Source of the DNA: Aristolochia californica
Taxonomy: Eukaryota > Streptophyta > Magnoliopsida > Piperales > Aristolochiaceae
DNA length: 64,000 nucleotides
NCBI GenBank assembly: GCA_029961685.1
Contig: JARWKL010000008.1
Coordinates: 34,845,619-34,909,618, forward strand
Reading direction: 5' to 3'
The notes under the pieces are model-generated. The model worked only from the letters and a program-made list of their open reading frames with translations. It ran no database searches and was not told the origin of the DNA. Position 1 is the stretch's first letter. Each line of letters opens with the position of its first letter. Below, piece after piece: positions 34,672-44,371 of this stretch. Made by a program: the position numbers and the translations under genes.

Positions 34672-35560
34672 TGGAAAAATTTACATGGATCACTAATTAC
34701 CAAAGCTATTTATTGAGATCATAGTTGTGAATTAGGTCAAGTACTTGGGGTGAAGAAAGCTCCGTCAAATTTCTCAATTTGGTTGAATGCAATAACTCAA
34801 ATTGAGACCCGAAATAAAGAACCAAACTAAGGCAATAGAATAATTTAATATTCAACCTTTGATGAAGTTACATTTACATCATATTTTCTCTTCACAAAGT
34901 TATGATATTTGAGTGTATAAAAGATATACCTTATAAAATTTTTTGTTTGATAGTATAAGGTTAATTACTCAAGTCCCTTTTAAAAATTTAAAATTAATTT
35001 TTGACATTTATTTAGCTGTTTTGCTCATCTTATCTGTTTAAAAGGATAAATATATTTTATTCTATGACTTCAATTTTATCAAAGGTTTATTTCTATAAAA
35101 AAAAAAGTAGCCAACCTCTTCCCCGACAACTCTCATGGCATTAAGAGAAAATAACTGCTGAAGGGCTTTATTTTTTTTCCTAAACTGAATAGAATATATA
35201 TTATTTTCATAAATCTTCAATAATCAAAGTTTTATTTCTATAAAAAAAATGAGTAGCCAACTTCTTCCTTGTCAACTCTCATGGCAGTAAGAGAAAAATA
35301 TCTATCGAAGAGCTTTCTTTTGCTCTAAAAATAAATTACAATATATATGAATTTCATAAACTCACAATAATAGTTTTAAGTAACAAGTGTAGTAGACATG
35401 GAAATGAATTGGCCAGGGTCAATTTGAACATAGATTAGATCCTAGAGCAATTTGGCTCAGGTTTGTGTTAATAAAGAGACAATCACAAGAGAGAGAAGAA
35501 ATATTCTTAAATAATAACTGCAAAGACTTAGTGAAATTATTGAAATGGAAATTGATTAAA
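34672..35560. other. AT-rich DNA with a ~140 bp direct repeat
   Basis: No gene seen. A unit starting tttatttctataaaaaaa and containing gtagccaac, caactctcatggca and gtaagagaaaa occurs at about 35086-35225 and again at about 35230-35360, roughly 145 bp apart. Confidence 0.6.
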
Positions 35561-35701
35561 TCAAGTGAGGCCGCCTCAGCTGCTTACCCTTTACATATAG
35601 AATACTCAAAACTGGAAGACTTGCAGATTCTTATTGATTAGTTATACAGACACTGCCTTACAGAAGCAATCGTAGCAACCTGCCATACTCGCAGATTCTT
35701 A

Positions 35702-35947
35702 TTAATGACATACCACCGGGGGACAGGGTGGTTTCAATCCATGACGGTGATGGAGGTTATCGATCGGCGACGCCGGCCAGTGGACAGGGTCACTCCGCAA
35801 GATCACCATAAGATGAGGCAAATGACCTGAAACGATTCTACTGCCTCCATGGACAAAGGGTCCTGCCCAGACTGGACGAGCATCAGCACCAAGGAGCAGA
35901 AACGCGAATGCCACTACGGCTAACAGGGAACTCATGCGTGCAACCAT
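35702..35947 (-). CDS. Possible small secreted peptide, 81 residues
   Basis: An open frame with a convincing secretion signal: MVARMSSLLAVVAFAFLLLG followed by ADA, a good cleavage site. The mature part is about 57 residues, rich in His and Pro (GPFVHGGSRIVSGHLPHLM, then NLHHRHGLKPPCPPVVCH) with two Cys at the end. I do not recognise a known plant peptide family. The region is GC-richer than its surroundings. The signal-peptide part is partly duplicated just upstream (gaaggagcagaaac... at 35896 and 35951). It could be a fragment of a larger gene. Expression is unknown. Confidence 0.4.
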   Translation of the reverse strand: MVARMSSLLAVVAFAFLLLGADARPVWAGPFVHGGSRIVSGHLPHLMVILRSDPVHWPASPIDNLHHRHGLKPPCPPVVCH

Positions 35948-35989
35948 GGAACTTGAAGGAGCAGAAACCCGAATGCCACCAAGGCTCCT

Positions 35990-36760
35990 AACTTCCTCCT
36001 GTTATAGAACTCGAAGGTCAAGGGCCGTCACTAATGCAAGTTTCTGGGTCTGGAAGTCAAATCCAACCAAACTAGGCCGGTTAGTGCTATACATGCGTAG
36101 TTTAGTTTTCGTGTTTCATACGGTTCAAAAGTTTTCAGTAGCTTTTTCAAGAGGGGGAACAACTGAACATGTACTAGCAAATCTGATCTAAATATGTAAT
36201 CTTTGCCTAAATCAGAGCAAGAGATGGCAACACACATTAGCTAAGGCCATTTGTTTGTCTTTTCTTGCAAATACCAAAACATGTTTTGAAATGATGGATG
36301 GTAGAAATTTACAGCATAATTTTCGAACCTTGCTTTGTCATCACCCTCCATCTTGCATGTAGATTTTTTTTTCTTTTCCTCTACAAAAAAAGGTGATAAA
36401 GCAAGCCTATTCAAATTGGATATTCAGTTAAAGTGCATCTTTTTATCCCCAAAGAGTTGTGCCAAATGGAAAAAATCAGTCTTAGTGCTAGTAGATGGAT
36501 TAGAGATCTGAACCCATTATACAATCATTGGTAGGTGTTGTTCAAACCAGTTCTCACTTCTTTCTCTATAGTTGTCACTTCTTTCTCTATGATGGCTTTT
36601 GAGTATGAGTGATCAAGTAAAGCTTCAAAGTTTGTTCCTTTTTTCCCTTTATAGCTAAAAGAAAAATCTCATTCTTTTCTTCCTTCCTAGGTTTGTAAGA
36701 AGAATTTGTCTTTTCCTCTCCTCTATTGGTAGTTAAAACGTAGCATTTCATGATGTATAA
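35990..36760. other. No recognisable gene
   Basis: Moderately AT-rich DNA between the peptide ORF and the PGDH relic. Short frames on both strands (35934-36191, 36031-36237) match nothing I know. Confidence 0.5.
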
Positions 36761-36762
36761 TC

Positions 36763-37168
36763 AAAGTAGAATGGGTCCCCTGAATTTCCACTTGAGTGTG
36801 TCGGAGTCCAAATTGCAAATGTGAAATTCAAGTTTGCCAGTGCCTTATCGGAGTCTGGTGAGATACAGGTTGGAAGCAGGATAAGGACGGGGCGCCTCAC
36901 CTGACACGATTTGGATCCTTTAGCGTGGATGTGAGAGCCTTGAGGGTAACTTAATACTCTGCAGGCAAACCAACCTGGCATGATTGGAAGGGTTGGAAAT
37001 ATTCTAGCCGAACAGAAAGTGAATGTGGATTTCATGAGCGTGGGGAGAACAGCACCAAAGAAGCAAGCTATTATGGCAATTGGAGTGGATGAGGAACCAA
37101 ACAAGGATACCCTCAAGAAGATAGGAGAGGTCCCTGCTATAGATGACTTTGTGTTCCTCAAACTATAG
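36763..37168 (+). pseudogene. PGDH: D-3-phosphoglycerate dehydrogenase C-terminal pseudogene
   Basis: The C-terminal regulatory end of plastid 3-PGDH, the first enzyme of phosphorylated serine synthesis. In order: SPEFPLE and VQIAN..KFASALSESGEIQV; after a frame change, DGAPHLTRFGSFSVDV; after another, SLEGNLILCRQ; and finally the ACT domain NQPGMIGRVGNILAEQKVNV, FMSVGRTAPKKQAIMAIGVD and the family's terminal FVFLKL with a stop at 37166-37168. The pieces are contiguous with no intron. Three or more frame changes and the absence of the catalytic domains make it a truncated, possibly processed pseudogene. The open antisense frame (36748-37188) is a shadow. Confidence 0.9.
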
Positions 37169-37726
37169 AAGGAGATAGAGAAATCCATTAAATTATTTCA
37201 AAAGAACCCGGTTTCGTTGTTTGTCTCAATAAGTGAATCTGAGGTTGTCCCGATGCTCCATTCAACTGCCAGTAGGGAATAGTAATGCTATATTGAATAT
37301 GAATTCCTTGACAAAGGCTGCGAGGCTTTTATATTGTTGTAGCCACTATGGATGTCTTAATAGGGTGGTGTTATGTTTACTAGTTTACTATTTTATCTAG
37401 AGTTCCTGCAACATAATTCGTTTGACGACTCTCATTATGAATCACTGAAAATTTTGTTGACTTCTTGCTTTTTTTAGTGGGTTGTTGGAAGCAGGAAATG
37501 ATTAGTGGTGGGAAGTATGGTTGCTGATTGTGGTATGGACTGTTCCACATATAAATTATTGTTAATATTGTACTAGAGTTTGACATTTTTGGTGTATACT
37601 CTGGTTGGTAGGAGATTTCCAGCTGCCTAATTTAACCTTTTAAGTTTCTAATTGGAATTTGTAGAGTGGTTATGTAACCAGTAGGGTGTCAAAGGAAATT
37701 ATGTTTAGGATTAGGTTTCCCTCTAT
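37169..37726 (+). other. DNA after the PGDH relic, possibly its 3' UTR
   Basis: No coding domain. It could be the former 3' untranslated region. No poly(A) remnant is evident before the copia LTR begins at about 37727. Confidence 0.35.
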
Positions 37727-38165
37727 TAGGACCCCTTTACTGGAATCTCAAGCAAGGTGAGAGAGGGAGAAAGAAAAAGGAAGAGAGAGAGAGAGAGAGA
37801 ACTCTCGGGTAGAGATGAGAGAAGAGAGAAAAAAAGAGAGAAAAGTTTAGGCTAGAGAGGAAGACTTTACGAGATGAGAAGTGGAGAACTACTTCCCTTT
37901 CTTATTATAATTCGAGTACAAGTACCTCTATTTATACTAGAGAAAAGTAGTAGAGTCCAAATACAATTAAACTACCATTCTCCTAATTACACCAAAACTA
38001 TAACTCTTAAAGATAAATCTATCATAATTAAATAACTCAACATTATTAGAAGACTAACATAACTCAAACTAGAACTCTTCTACGTGGCACATGATCATAT
38101 GATAAGGATGCCAACTCATGGTTATCATAGTGGGTCCCACTTGATCTTCCAATTCATGTGATAAG
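37727..38165 (-). repeat. Copia LTR piece, minus orientation
   Basis: Matches 43172-43620 along its length, including the (ga)n run (37782-37801) and the ctctcgggtagag phrase. The TGTTGAAT end is lost and the outer U3 part is missing. Confidence 0.8.
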
Positions 38166-39664
38166 GAAAACATTGATTGATGAAGAGTCTGAGATGTTCC
38201 AGAAAATGAGAACAATGACGAGTTCTACTCCCAGTACTTCCTCAACTATTGTTGCCACCACCGCTTCAGGTTTGTCATTTGCCTCTTCTTCATCCTGGAT
38301 AATTGACTCAGGAGCCTCCGAGCATTTTACAGGTAACACAAATTTATTACACTCAGTTTCTCCGTGTCCTTCACATAAATATGTTACCATAGCTGACAAC
38401 TCCCAAACTAAAGTTCAAGGGAAATGATCCACTTTTATTACACCATCACTTCCGCTCACTGATATCCTTTTTGTTCCTACCTTTCCTTTAAATCTTTTAT
38501 CAGTTAGTCATCTCACCAAACATTTTAATTGCTCCATCACCTTCTCACCCACTTCATGTGTATTTCAGGGATCTTATAACAAAGCAGGTGATTGGTGGAG
38601 GTTGTGAACATGGGGGATCTACTGCCTATATGTGCCAAAAATAAAGACCGTTTCTACCAGTCAAACTGAAACCAGGTTATGACACAACCGGTTGGGACAT
38701 CTGTCTGCACAATCTCTTCATCATATTGTTCCTACTCTTAAAACAAGGTCAGAGTTTCAATGTGAAATCTGTCATTTGAGTAAAAATCAGAGGTCTACAT
38801 ACTCAACCCGTCCAAAAGTTAAAAGTGTCACTCCGTTTGCCTTAATTCATACTAATTATGGGGACCCTTGAGCGTCTCGAACATTTCTCAAGTAAAATAT
38901 TTTATCACATTTATTGATGACTTCACTCGTACCACTTTATTATTTCTATTTAAAGGGCGTTATGAATACCATTGATTTTTAAATCTTTTCATGCTATGGT
39001 GCTCACTCAGTTTGGTCAGAAAATTAAAATACTCTGGTCGAATAATGCCAAAGAATACACCTCCAAAGACCTTGACTCCTTTTGTCAAGAAAATGACATT
39101 ATTAATCAAACCTCATGGGCCTACACCCCTCAACAAAATGGTGTGGTCGAATGGAAAAACCGTCATATTCGTGAGGTAGCTCACGGTTTACTATATGCCA
39201 TGAAAGTTCCATACTTTTATTTCTTGCATGCAATCCTTACCTCTTGTTTTCTCATAAACCAGTTACCATATTCCGTTCTTGGTAACAAATCCCCTTACTC
39301 TCTATTATTACCCAATGATGATCCTTTTTCATTGCCTTTGAAAGTCTTTGGGTGTCAATATTTTGTCCATATATCCTCCCCAAAACATAGTAAACTTGAT
39401 CCAAAATCTATCAAGTGTATCCTTTTAGGATACTCTCGCACCCAAAAGGGTTATGTGTGCTATAATCCCACTCTTCAATATTTACTTGTATCCCAAGATG
39501 TCATATTTTTTGAAGACTCTCCATATTATTATGACAATGCTCCTCTAGGTCTATCTTCAGTATCCGGTTCTCCTCGATCGGTTGTGCCCCGTTCTACAGA
39601 AATGACTCAGCCCCTAGAAACACTAGCTGACACCACACCTATTGAGTTTACGAATCCCACCTAG
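38166..39664 (+). pseudogene. Compound copia protease and integrase
   Basis: Protease: SSSWIIDSGASEHFTG (38280 onward), with a stop at 38425. Pre-integrase and integrase pieces follow in shifting frames (CEICHLSKNQRSTYS near 38760). The frame 38972-39664 is open for 230 residues: ILWSNNAKEYTSKDLDSFCQ, TPQQNGVVEWKNRHI and the C-terminal GYSRTQKGYVCYNPTL. The second catalytic Asp is changed (SNNAKEY for the usual SDNAKEY), so the integrase would be inactive even if joined. Confidence 0.9.
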
Positions 39665-39869
39665 ATAAGTCCATCTTCTCCAATTATTTTTGGCCCACAA
39701 TACGATACTCATCCTATAGCCCTCATAAAAGAACCCAGATCATGTTCCATACCCTCTACTTCTCATCCCATAACAAATTTTGTCTCATCATCGTCTGTCC
39801 CCTATATGTTGTCAATTTCTCTCAGCTATTTCCTCCATATTTGTACCATAGTCTTATCAGGAGGCTCTC

Positions 39870-40745
39870 AAACATCTAGGGTGGAAAGCGGCAATGGATG
39901 AAGAAATGCAAGCACTTTATGAAATTCAGACATGGGCTCTAGTACCACTTCCTTCCGATAATAAACCCGTCGGTTGCAAATGGGTGTTTACTATGAAACA
40001 CAATCCGGATGGATCCGTGGCTTGACTGAAAGCTCACCTAGTTGCTAAAGGCTATACACAAAGTTATGGCATTGATTATGAAGAAACCTTCTCTCCAATG
40101 GCAAAAATGAACTCGGTATGGGTATTATTTTCTCTGGCAGCTAACTCTTCCTGGCAGGTATACCAACTTGATGTCAAAAAAGCTTTTCTGAATGGGGATA
40201 TAAAAGAGGAAATTTATATGCAACAACCTCCTGGGTATTTTATTGAGGGGGCGTCCATATGTCGACTAAAAAAATCCCTCTATGGTCTGAAACAATCTCC
40301 TCGTCCATGGTTTGAAAATTTTAGCCAAGTACTCATACGGGCCAGATTTCACAAATGCTCTGGAGATCAATTAGTATTTATTAAAGACACACCGAAGGGC
40401 AAGGTAATTCTGGCAGTATATGTTGATGATATCATTATAACCAGTAGTGATCCCGAGGGCATCCAGAAAATAAAAGAAAGGATATGTGCTGAATTCAAGA
40501 CAAAGGATTTCAAACTGTTCAAATATTTTTTGGGTATTGAAGTACTATAATCCAGACATAACATTATATTATCTCAAAGGAAGTACGTCCTTGACTTACT
40601 GGAGGAGACCAGAATGATCGGATGTAGACCAACAGAAACTCCTATGGACCGAAATACAAAATTATGTATAGGTACCGGAGAAGAAGTAGACATCGAAAAA
40701 TATCAAAGATTGCTGGGAAGACTTATTTACCTCTGCGTAACAAAG
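39870..40745 (+). pseudogene. Compound copia reverse transcriptase
   Basis: From AAMDEEMQALYEIQTW through KWVFTMKHNPDGSVA, a stop at 40024, YEETFSPMAKMNSV, YQLDVKKAFLNGDIKEEIYM, QQPPGYFIEGASICRLKKS and the catalytic YVDDIIITSSD, ending FLGIEVL and a stop at 40548. The largest open part is 40098-40550. Close to Copia-1 RT, so the same lineage. Confidence 0.9.
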
Positions 40746-41366
40746 CCAGATATTCATATGCAGTCAGTGTGGTAAGTCAATATATAAACAACCCACAATT
40801 CAGTCATTGGCAAGCTCTAGAAAGGATATTGCGATATCTAAAAGGAGCACCAAGAAGAGGACTACTCTATAAATATCATGGTCACTTTAACATCAAAGGA
40901 TTCTCAGATGCAGATTGGGCCGGATCCCCGGATGATAGAAAATCTACTTCGGGATATTGTACGATGGTTGGAGGGACCTTGGTTACATGGAGAAGCAAGA
41001 ACAGAATGTAGTTGCATGGTATAGTGCAAAAGCATAATACTGAGCCATGGCACACACGGTCAGTGAACTCCTATAGATCAGATCCCTCCTTATTGAACTA
41101 GGATTCTACAAAGAAGCTCCTATGTACTTATATTGTGATAATCAGGCTACTATACACATCACATCGAATCCAATCTTCCATAAAAGAATGAAGCATATTG
41201 AAGTAGAATGTCACTTCACGTGGGAAAAATTCACTGCAGGCGTCTTATCTTTCAAGCATATATCTTCGCAGAACTAGGTTGTAAGCATTCTCACCAAAAC
41301 AGTCACTCATAAAATTTTGTCCACCATCTACACCAAGTTGGGTATCTACAATGTTTTCTCGCCCCC
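40664..41366 (+). pseudogene. Compound copia RNase H
   Basis: The open part to 41011 includes LERILRYLKGAPRRGLLYKY and FSDADWAGSPDDRKSTSGYC. After a stop the match continues with [22 protein letters not shown] and [13 protein letters not shown]. The usual ADILTK block reads VSILTK. It ends at the polypurine tract (41368-41380). Confidence 0.88.
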
Positions 41367-41380
41367 AACTTGAGGGGGAG

Positions 41381-41863
41381 TGTCACAATGTGGAACCCAC
41401 CATGACGTGCAACCATGGTGGGACCCACCATGAGGACGTCAGCCAAGAGGAGTCACCACATGAGCTGGAATGAGCTGGAATACATTGAAAGATTTGAGGA
41501 TGAAGTGGGGCCCACAAAATATACCAAGAGTTGGTATCTTTCCCAACATATGTTGGAAAGATTTGAAGATCTTCCTTGATTTATATGATTAATTATCTTC
41601 CTTAGATTGATGTATTATAAGGGAATGTAGGAATCCTAATTGATTAAAGAGTTTCCCTAATTATGTAATTGAAATAGTATAAATAGGGGACCTTGGTGGA
41701 CATCTAGGACATCAAGCAAGCTCCCCTCTTCTCTCATTCACGTGAATTCTCTTTAGTTTTTCGCCTTCTCCTCTCTCTACCCGAGAGCCCTCTTTTTGTT
41801 TTCTATTTTTCCTTTCTCTATCCCATTGCTCGAGATATTATTCATGGGGTCCTAAATTCAACA
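41381..41863 (+). repeat. Compound copia 3' LTR, plus orientation
   Basis: 483 bp from TGTCACAATGTGG to TTCAACA, directly after the tract aacttgagggggag. Its 3' third resembles the reversed end of the LTR at 43172 (acccgagag phrase, terminal AATTCAACA), but the U3 centre differs. Confidence 0.85.
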
Positions 41864-42660
41864 AGCACGTATCTATGGTGTGGCCATATCTCCCACACTG
41901 AGTACATTCCTCGCCATCTATTCAGACAAAACCATTCGTTCTACCACTTCCACGTCCTCCTCTATAATTTCTTCCACGGCCTCGGCCACGGTTAGTTGAT
42001 GTTCCCCTATGCCCGGAGTACATAGTGGATGATACTTTAGTAATAGAAGAAGAAGCGTATGGAATACAGAGTAATGTGGCACATACATCATCAAAAGTGG
42101 GAATAACAGGGGCACTAAGAAGTTGACTTTTAGCAACTTTGAGATATGGCTTAATGTTTGCAAGGAAAATGGCAGTGACTAAGGCTTCTTTCTACTTGTC
42201 CTGGACAAAGACATTCATGGAGGTAGGTTGAGCAATTTTCCATTCTTGAAGAAGGCCTCTAAAATGGCCCAAATATTCATGGATATTTTCTCTTTGTTTA
42301 GTGTTAAACATTTTTTGGAGAATATCATATGGCCTGTGTAAGTTGTCGGAGCTAGAGTAGAACTTAACACATGTCTCCCAAATTTGTTTAGTGGAATCAA
42401 GATGCATAACATTGTTGGAGATAGGTTCTTCCATACCGTTGATGAACCATCTAACAACCAAAGTATCATTTTTTAACCCCTTAGTATAAGAAATATCTTC
42501 TTCATCAATAGGTGGCCAAGGAAGTCCTTTGTTATAAGAAACCGATGAACCGATGTGGATCAGCTCATGAAATTTGAAACCCCTCGCAAGGGTATACTAG
42601 TAATCTTGAGTATATCACTCTTGTTACCCATGTATTCTTTAGCCATAATAGGCAATTCAA
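41864..42660 (-). pseudogene. Compound copia gag
   Basis: From about 42645 down: a start near MAKEYMGNKSDILKIT, then the open block 42192-42461 with RWFINGMEEPISNN, IWETCVKFYSSS and YLGHFRGLLQEWKIAQP. The zinc knuckle CTQCGRYGHTIDTC (CX2CX4HX4C) is at 41868-41909, immediately before the plus LTR. Frame breaks in between. Confidence 0.88.
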
Positions 42661-43160
42661 TGTAAAAAAATTCTCCAAAAAAATAATAATTACAAAACCA
42701 AGTAGAGTTCTTCAATCAACTCGGTTAATGGAGAAGCTTAGCATAGAAGTAAGTAATCATATTTATGAAATTCAATGAATAAATAACCACTCATAATAGG
42801 CTCAATACCAATCTTCTTTATCATGGAATCTGGTTCCCAAAAAATTATAACCTTTTCTGCTTTAAATCTCAACATAAACTGTTTTTCAATCAAAAACTTC
42901 CAAACCGACAAAACTGCCTTGGTAACTTCTTCTAAACCGAGATGCATAAATCTCAAAAATCTCATAAGATGAAGACAGCCATAAAATCATCTCTAAACCA
43001 TCTTCTAAATCCAAAAACCAAGAGCATGAATTAATAATTTCAAGAATAAAAAAAACTTATCTCATGAGCTTCAATCTTGCTTCACAAAGAGCCTTCTATG
43101 AGTTGCTTTGATCATAACTTCTTAGAGCATTCTTTTGATGTGGGGATCCTAAATTTGATT
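42661..43160 (-). other. Leader of the minus copia part
   Basis: About 500 bp of AT-rich noncoding DNA between PBS and gag start. Short frames here have no family match. Confidence 0.65.
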
Positions 43161-43761
43161 CTCTGATACCATGTTGAATTTTGGACCCCTTTAGTGAAAT
43201 CTCGTGCCAGGTGAGAGAGGGAGAAAGAAAAAGGAAGAGAGAGAGAGCTCTCGGGTAGAGACGAGAGAAGAGAGAGAAAAAAGGGGGAAAAAATTAGGCT
43301 AGAGCGGAAGACTTCACGAGATGAGAAGTGGAGGAACTACTTCCCTTTCTTATTATAATTCAAGTACAAGCACCTCTATTTATATTAGAGGAAAGTAGTA
43401 TAATCCAAATACAATTAAACTACCATTCTCCTAATTACACCCAAACTATAACTCTTAAAAATAAGTCAATCATAATTAAATAACTCAACATAACTAGAAG
43501 ACTACCATAACTAAAACTAGAACTCTTCTATAAGGCACGTGATCATATGATAAGGATGCCAGCTCGCGGTTATTATGGTAGGTCCCACTTGATCTTCCAA
43601 CTCATGTGATAAGGATATCAGGTCGTGGATATCATTGTGGGTCCCACCTGATCTTCAAAACTTCTAACTTGTGCCAGCTCATGTGATTACCCATCATGCC
43701 ATCTCACATTCTCATGGTGGGTCCCACCACCTCATGCAACCATGGTGCGTCCCACATTGCA
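43161..43761 (-). repeat. Minus copia 5' LTR and primer-binding site
   Basis: The PBS CTCTGATACCA (43161-43171) reads TGGTATCAGAG on minus, a perfect initiator tRNA-Met core. The LTR 43172-43761 begins TGTTGAATTTTGG and ends CACATTGCA. It contains repeated gataaggatrycagstcgyggtwat phrases in U3. Confidence 0.85.
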
Positions 43762-44371
43762 AAAAAAATACTTTTCACTTAATTTCAAAAGCGGAAAAGT
43801 AGCTCTATTGTGGGGCACAAAGTCTACCCACTTTCTCAGGGTTGCTCAAAAGAACACCTATTAGGTGACTTAACTCTTGCTGGATGTTAGACACACTCTT
43901 ATCCTTTGTAAGTAGTAGGTCTATAGGCATTGCTCAGAAGTGTAGTAATAAACTCTTCCATCACGGTGTCCCTCCACGAGGCACCGACTCTCAAATGGCA
44001 CCAAGTGCTTTCTTCTTCATCAGAATAACCAATGTTGACAACAACCAACAACTGAGTAGTCCTTCTTCAATAATAATGTCTAAATCAGAGAAACACAATA
44101 GGACTGAAATGGGCATTAGCAAAAATAACACCATAGGCAGTTATATAGCAACGGATAACCAATAGGAAATAAAAGTCCTTAAGAGCAATAAGGACACATA
44201 AGATATTTTGTAGCAAGTCCATCCTTGAATAGCTCTGCACCAATTAATAAGTTGAGGATAATCCAAGGTAATAATCCAGGGTAATAATCAAGCTGGAGTC
44301 AAGTCGAAAGTAGATAGAAAATAGTAGCTTAGACTGTGAGTGAGTGAGTGAGTCAAGCAGAGTAATAGACT
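43762..44371 (-). mobile_element. Family N internal fragment, minus strand
   Basis: Matches 29200-29639 and 32412-32520, that is, the same minus-strand internal sequence, without LTRs. It ends in a (gagt)n run (about 44336-44354) and then abruptly at the satellite array. Confidence 0.65.

Larger units (their letters stand above)
37727..43761. mobile_element. Compound copia: pol on plus, gag on minus
   Basis: Five blocks: a minus-oriented LTR piece (37727-38165); plus-strand protease to RNase H (38166-41366); a plus LTR (41381-41863); minus-strand gag (41864-42660); and a minus-oriented 5' LTR with PBS (43161-43761). The plus part lacks gag and the minus part lacks pol. The breakpoint at 41863/41864 falls just after the gag zinc knuckle. 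Either the pol plus 3' LTR part of one element was inverted, or one element inserted into another and lost its 5' half. The two LTR types share ends but differ in the middle. Confidence 0.8.

Noticed and set aside
36748..37188. 146-residue open frame on minus
   Set aside because: It is antisense to the recognisable 3-PGDH C-terminus; the plus strand carries the conserved protein motifs.
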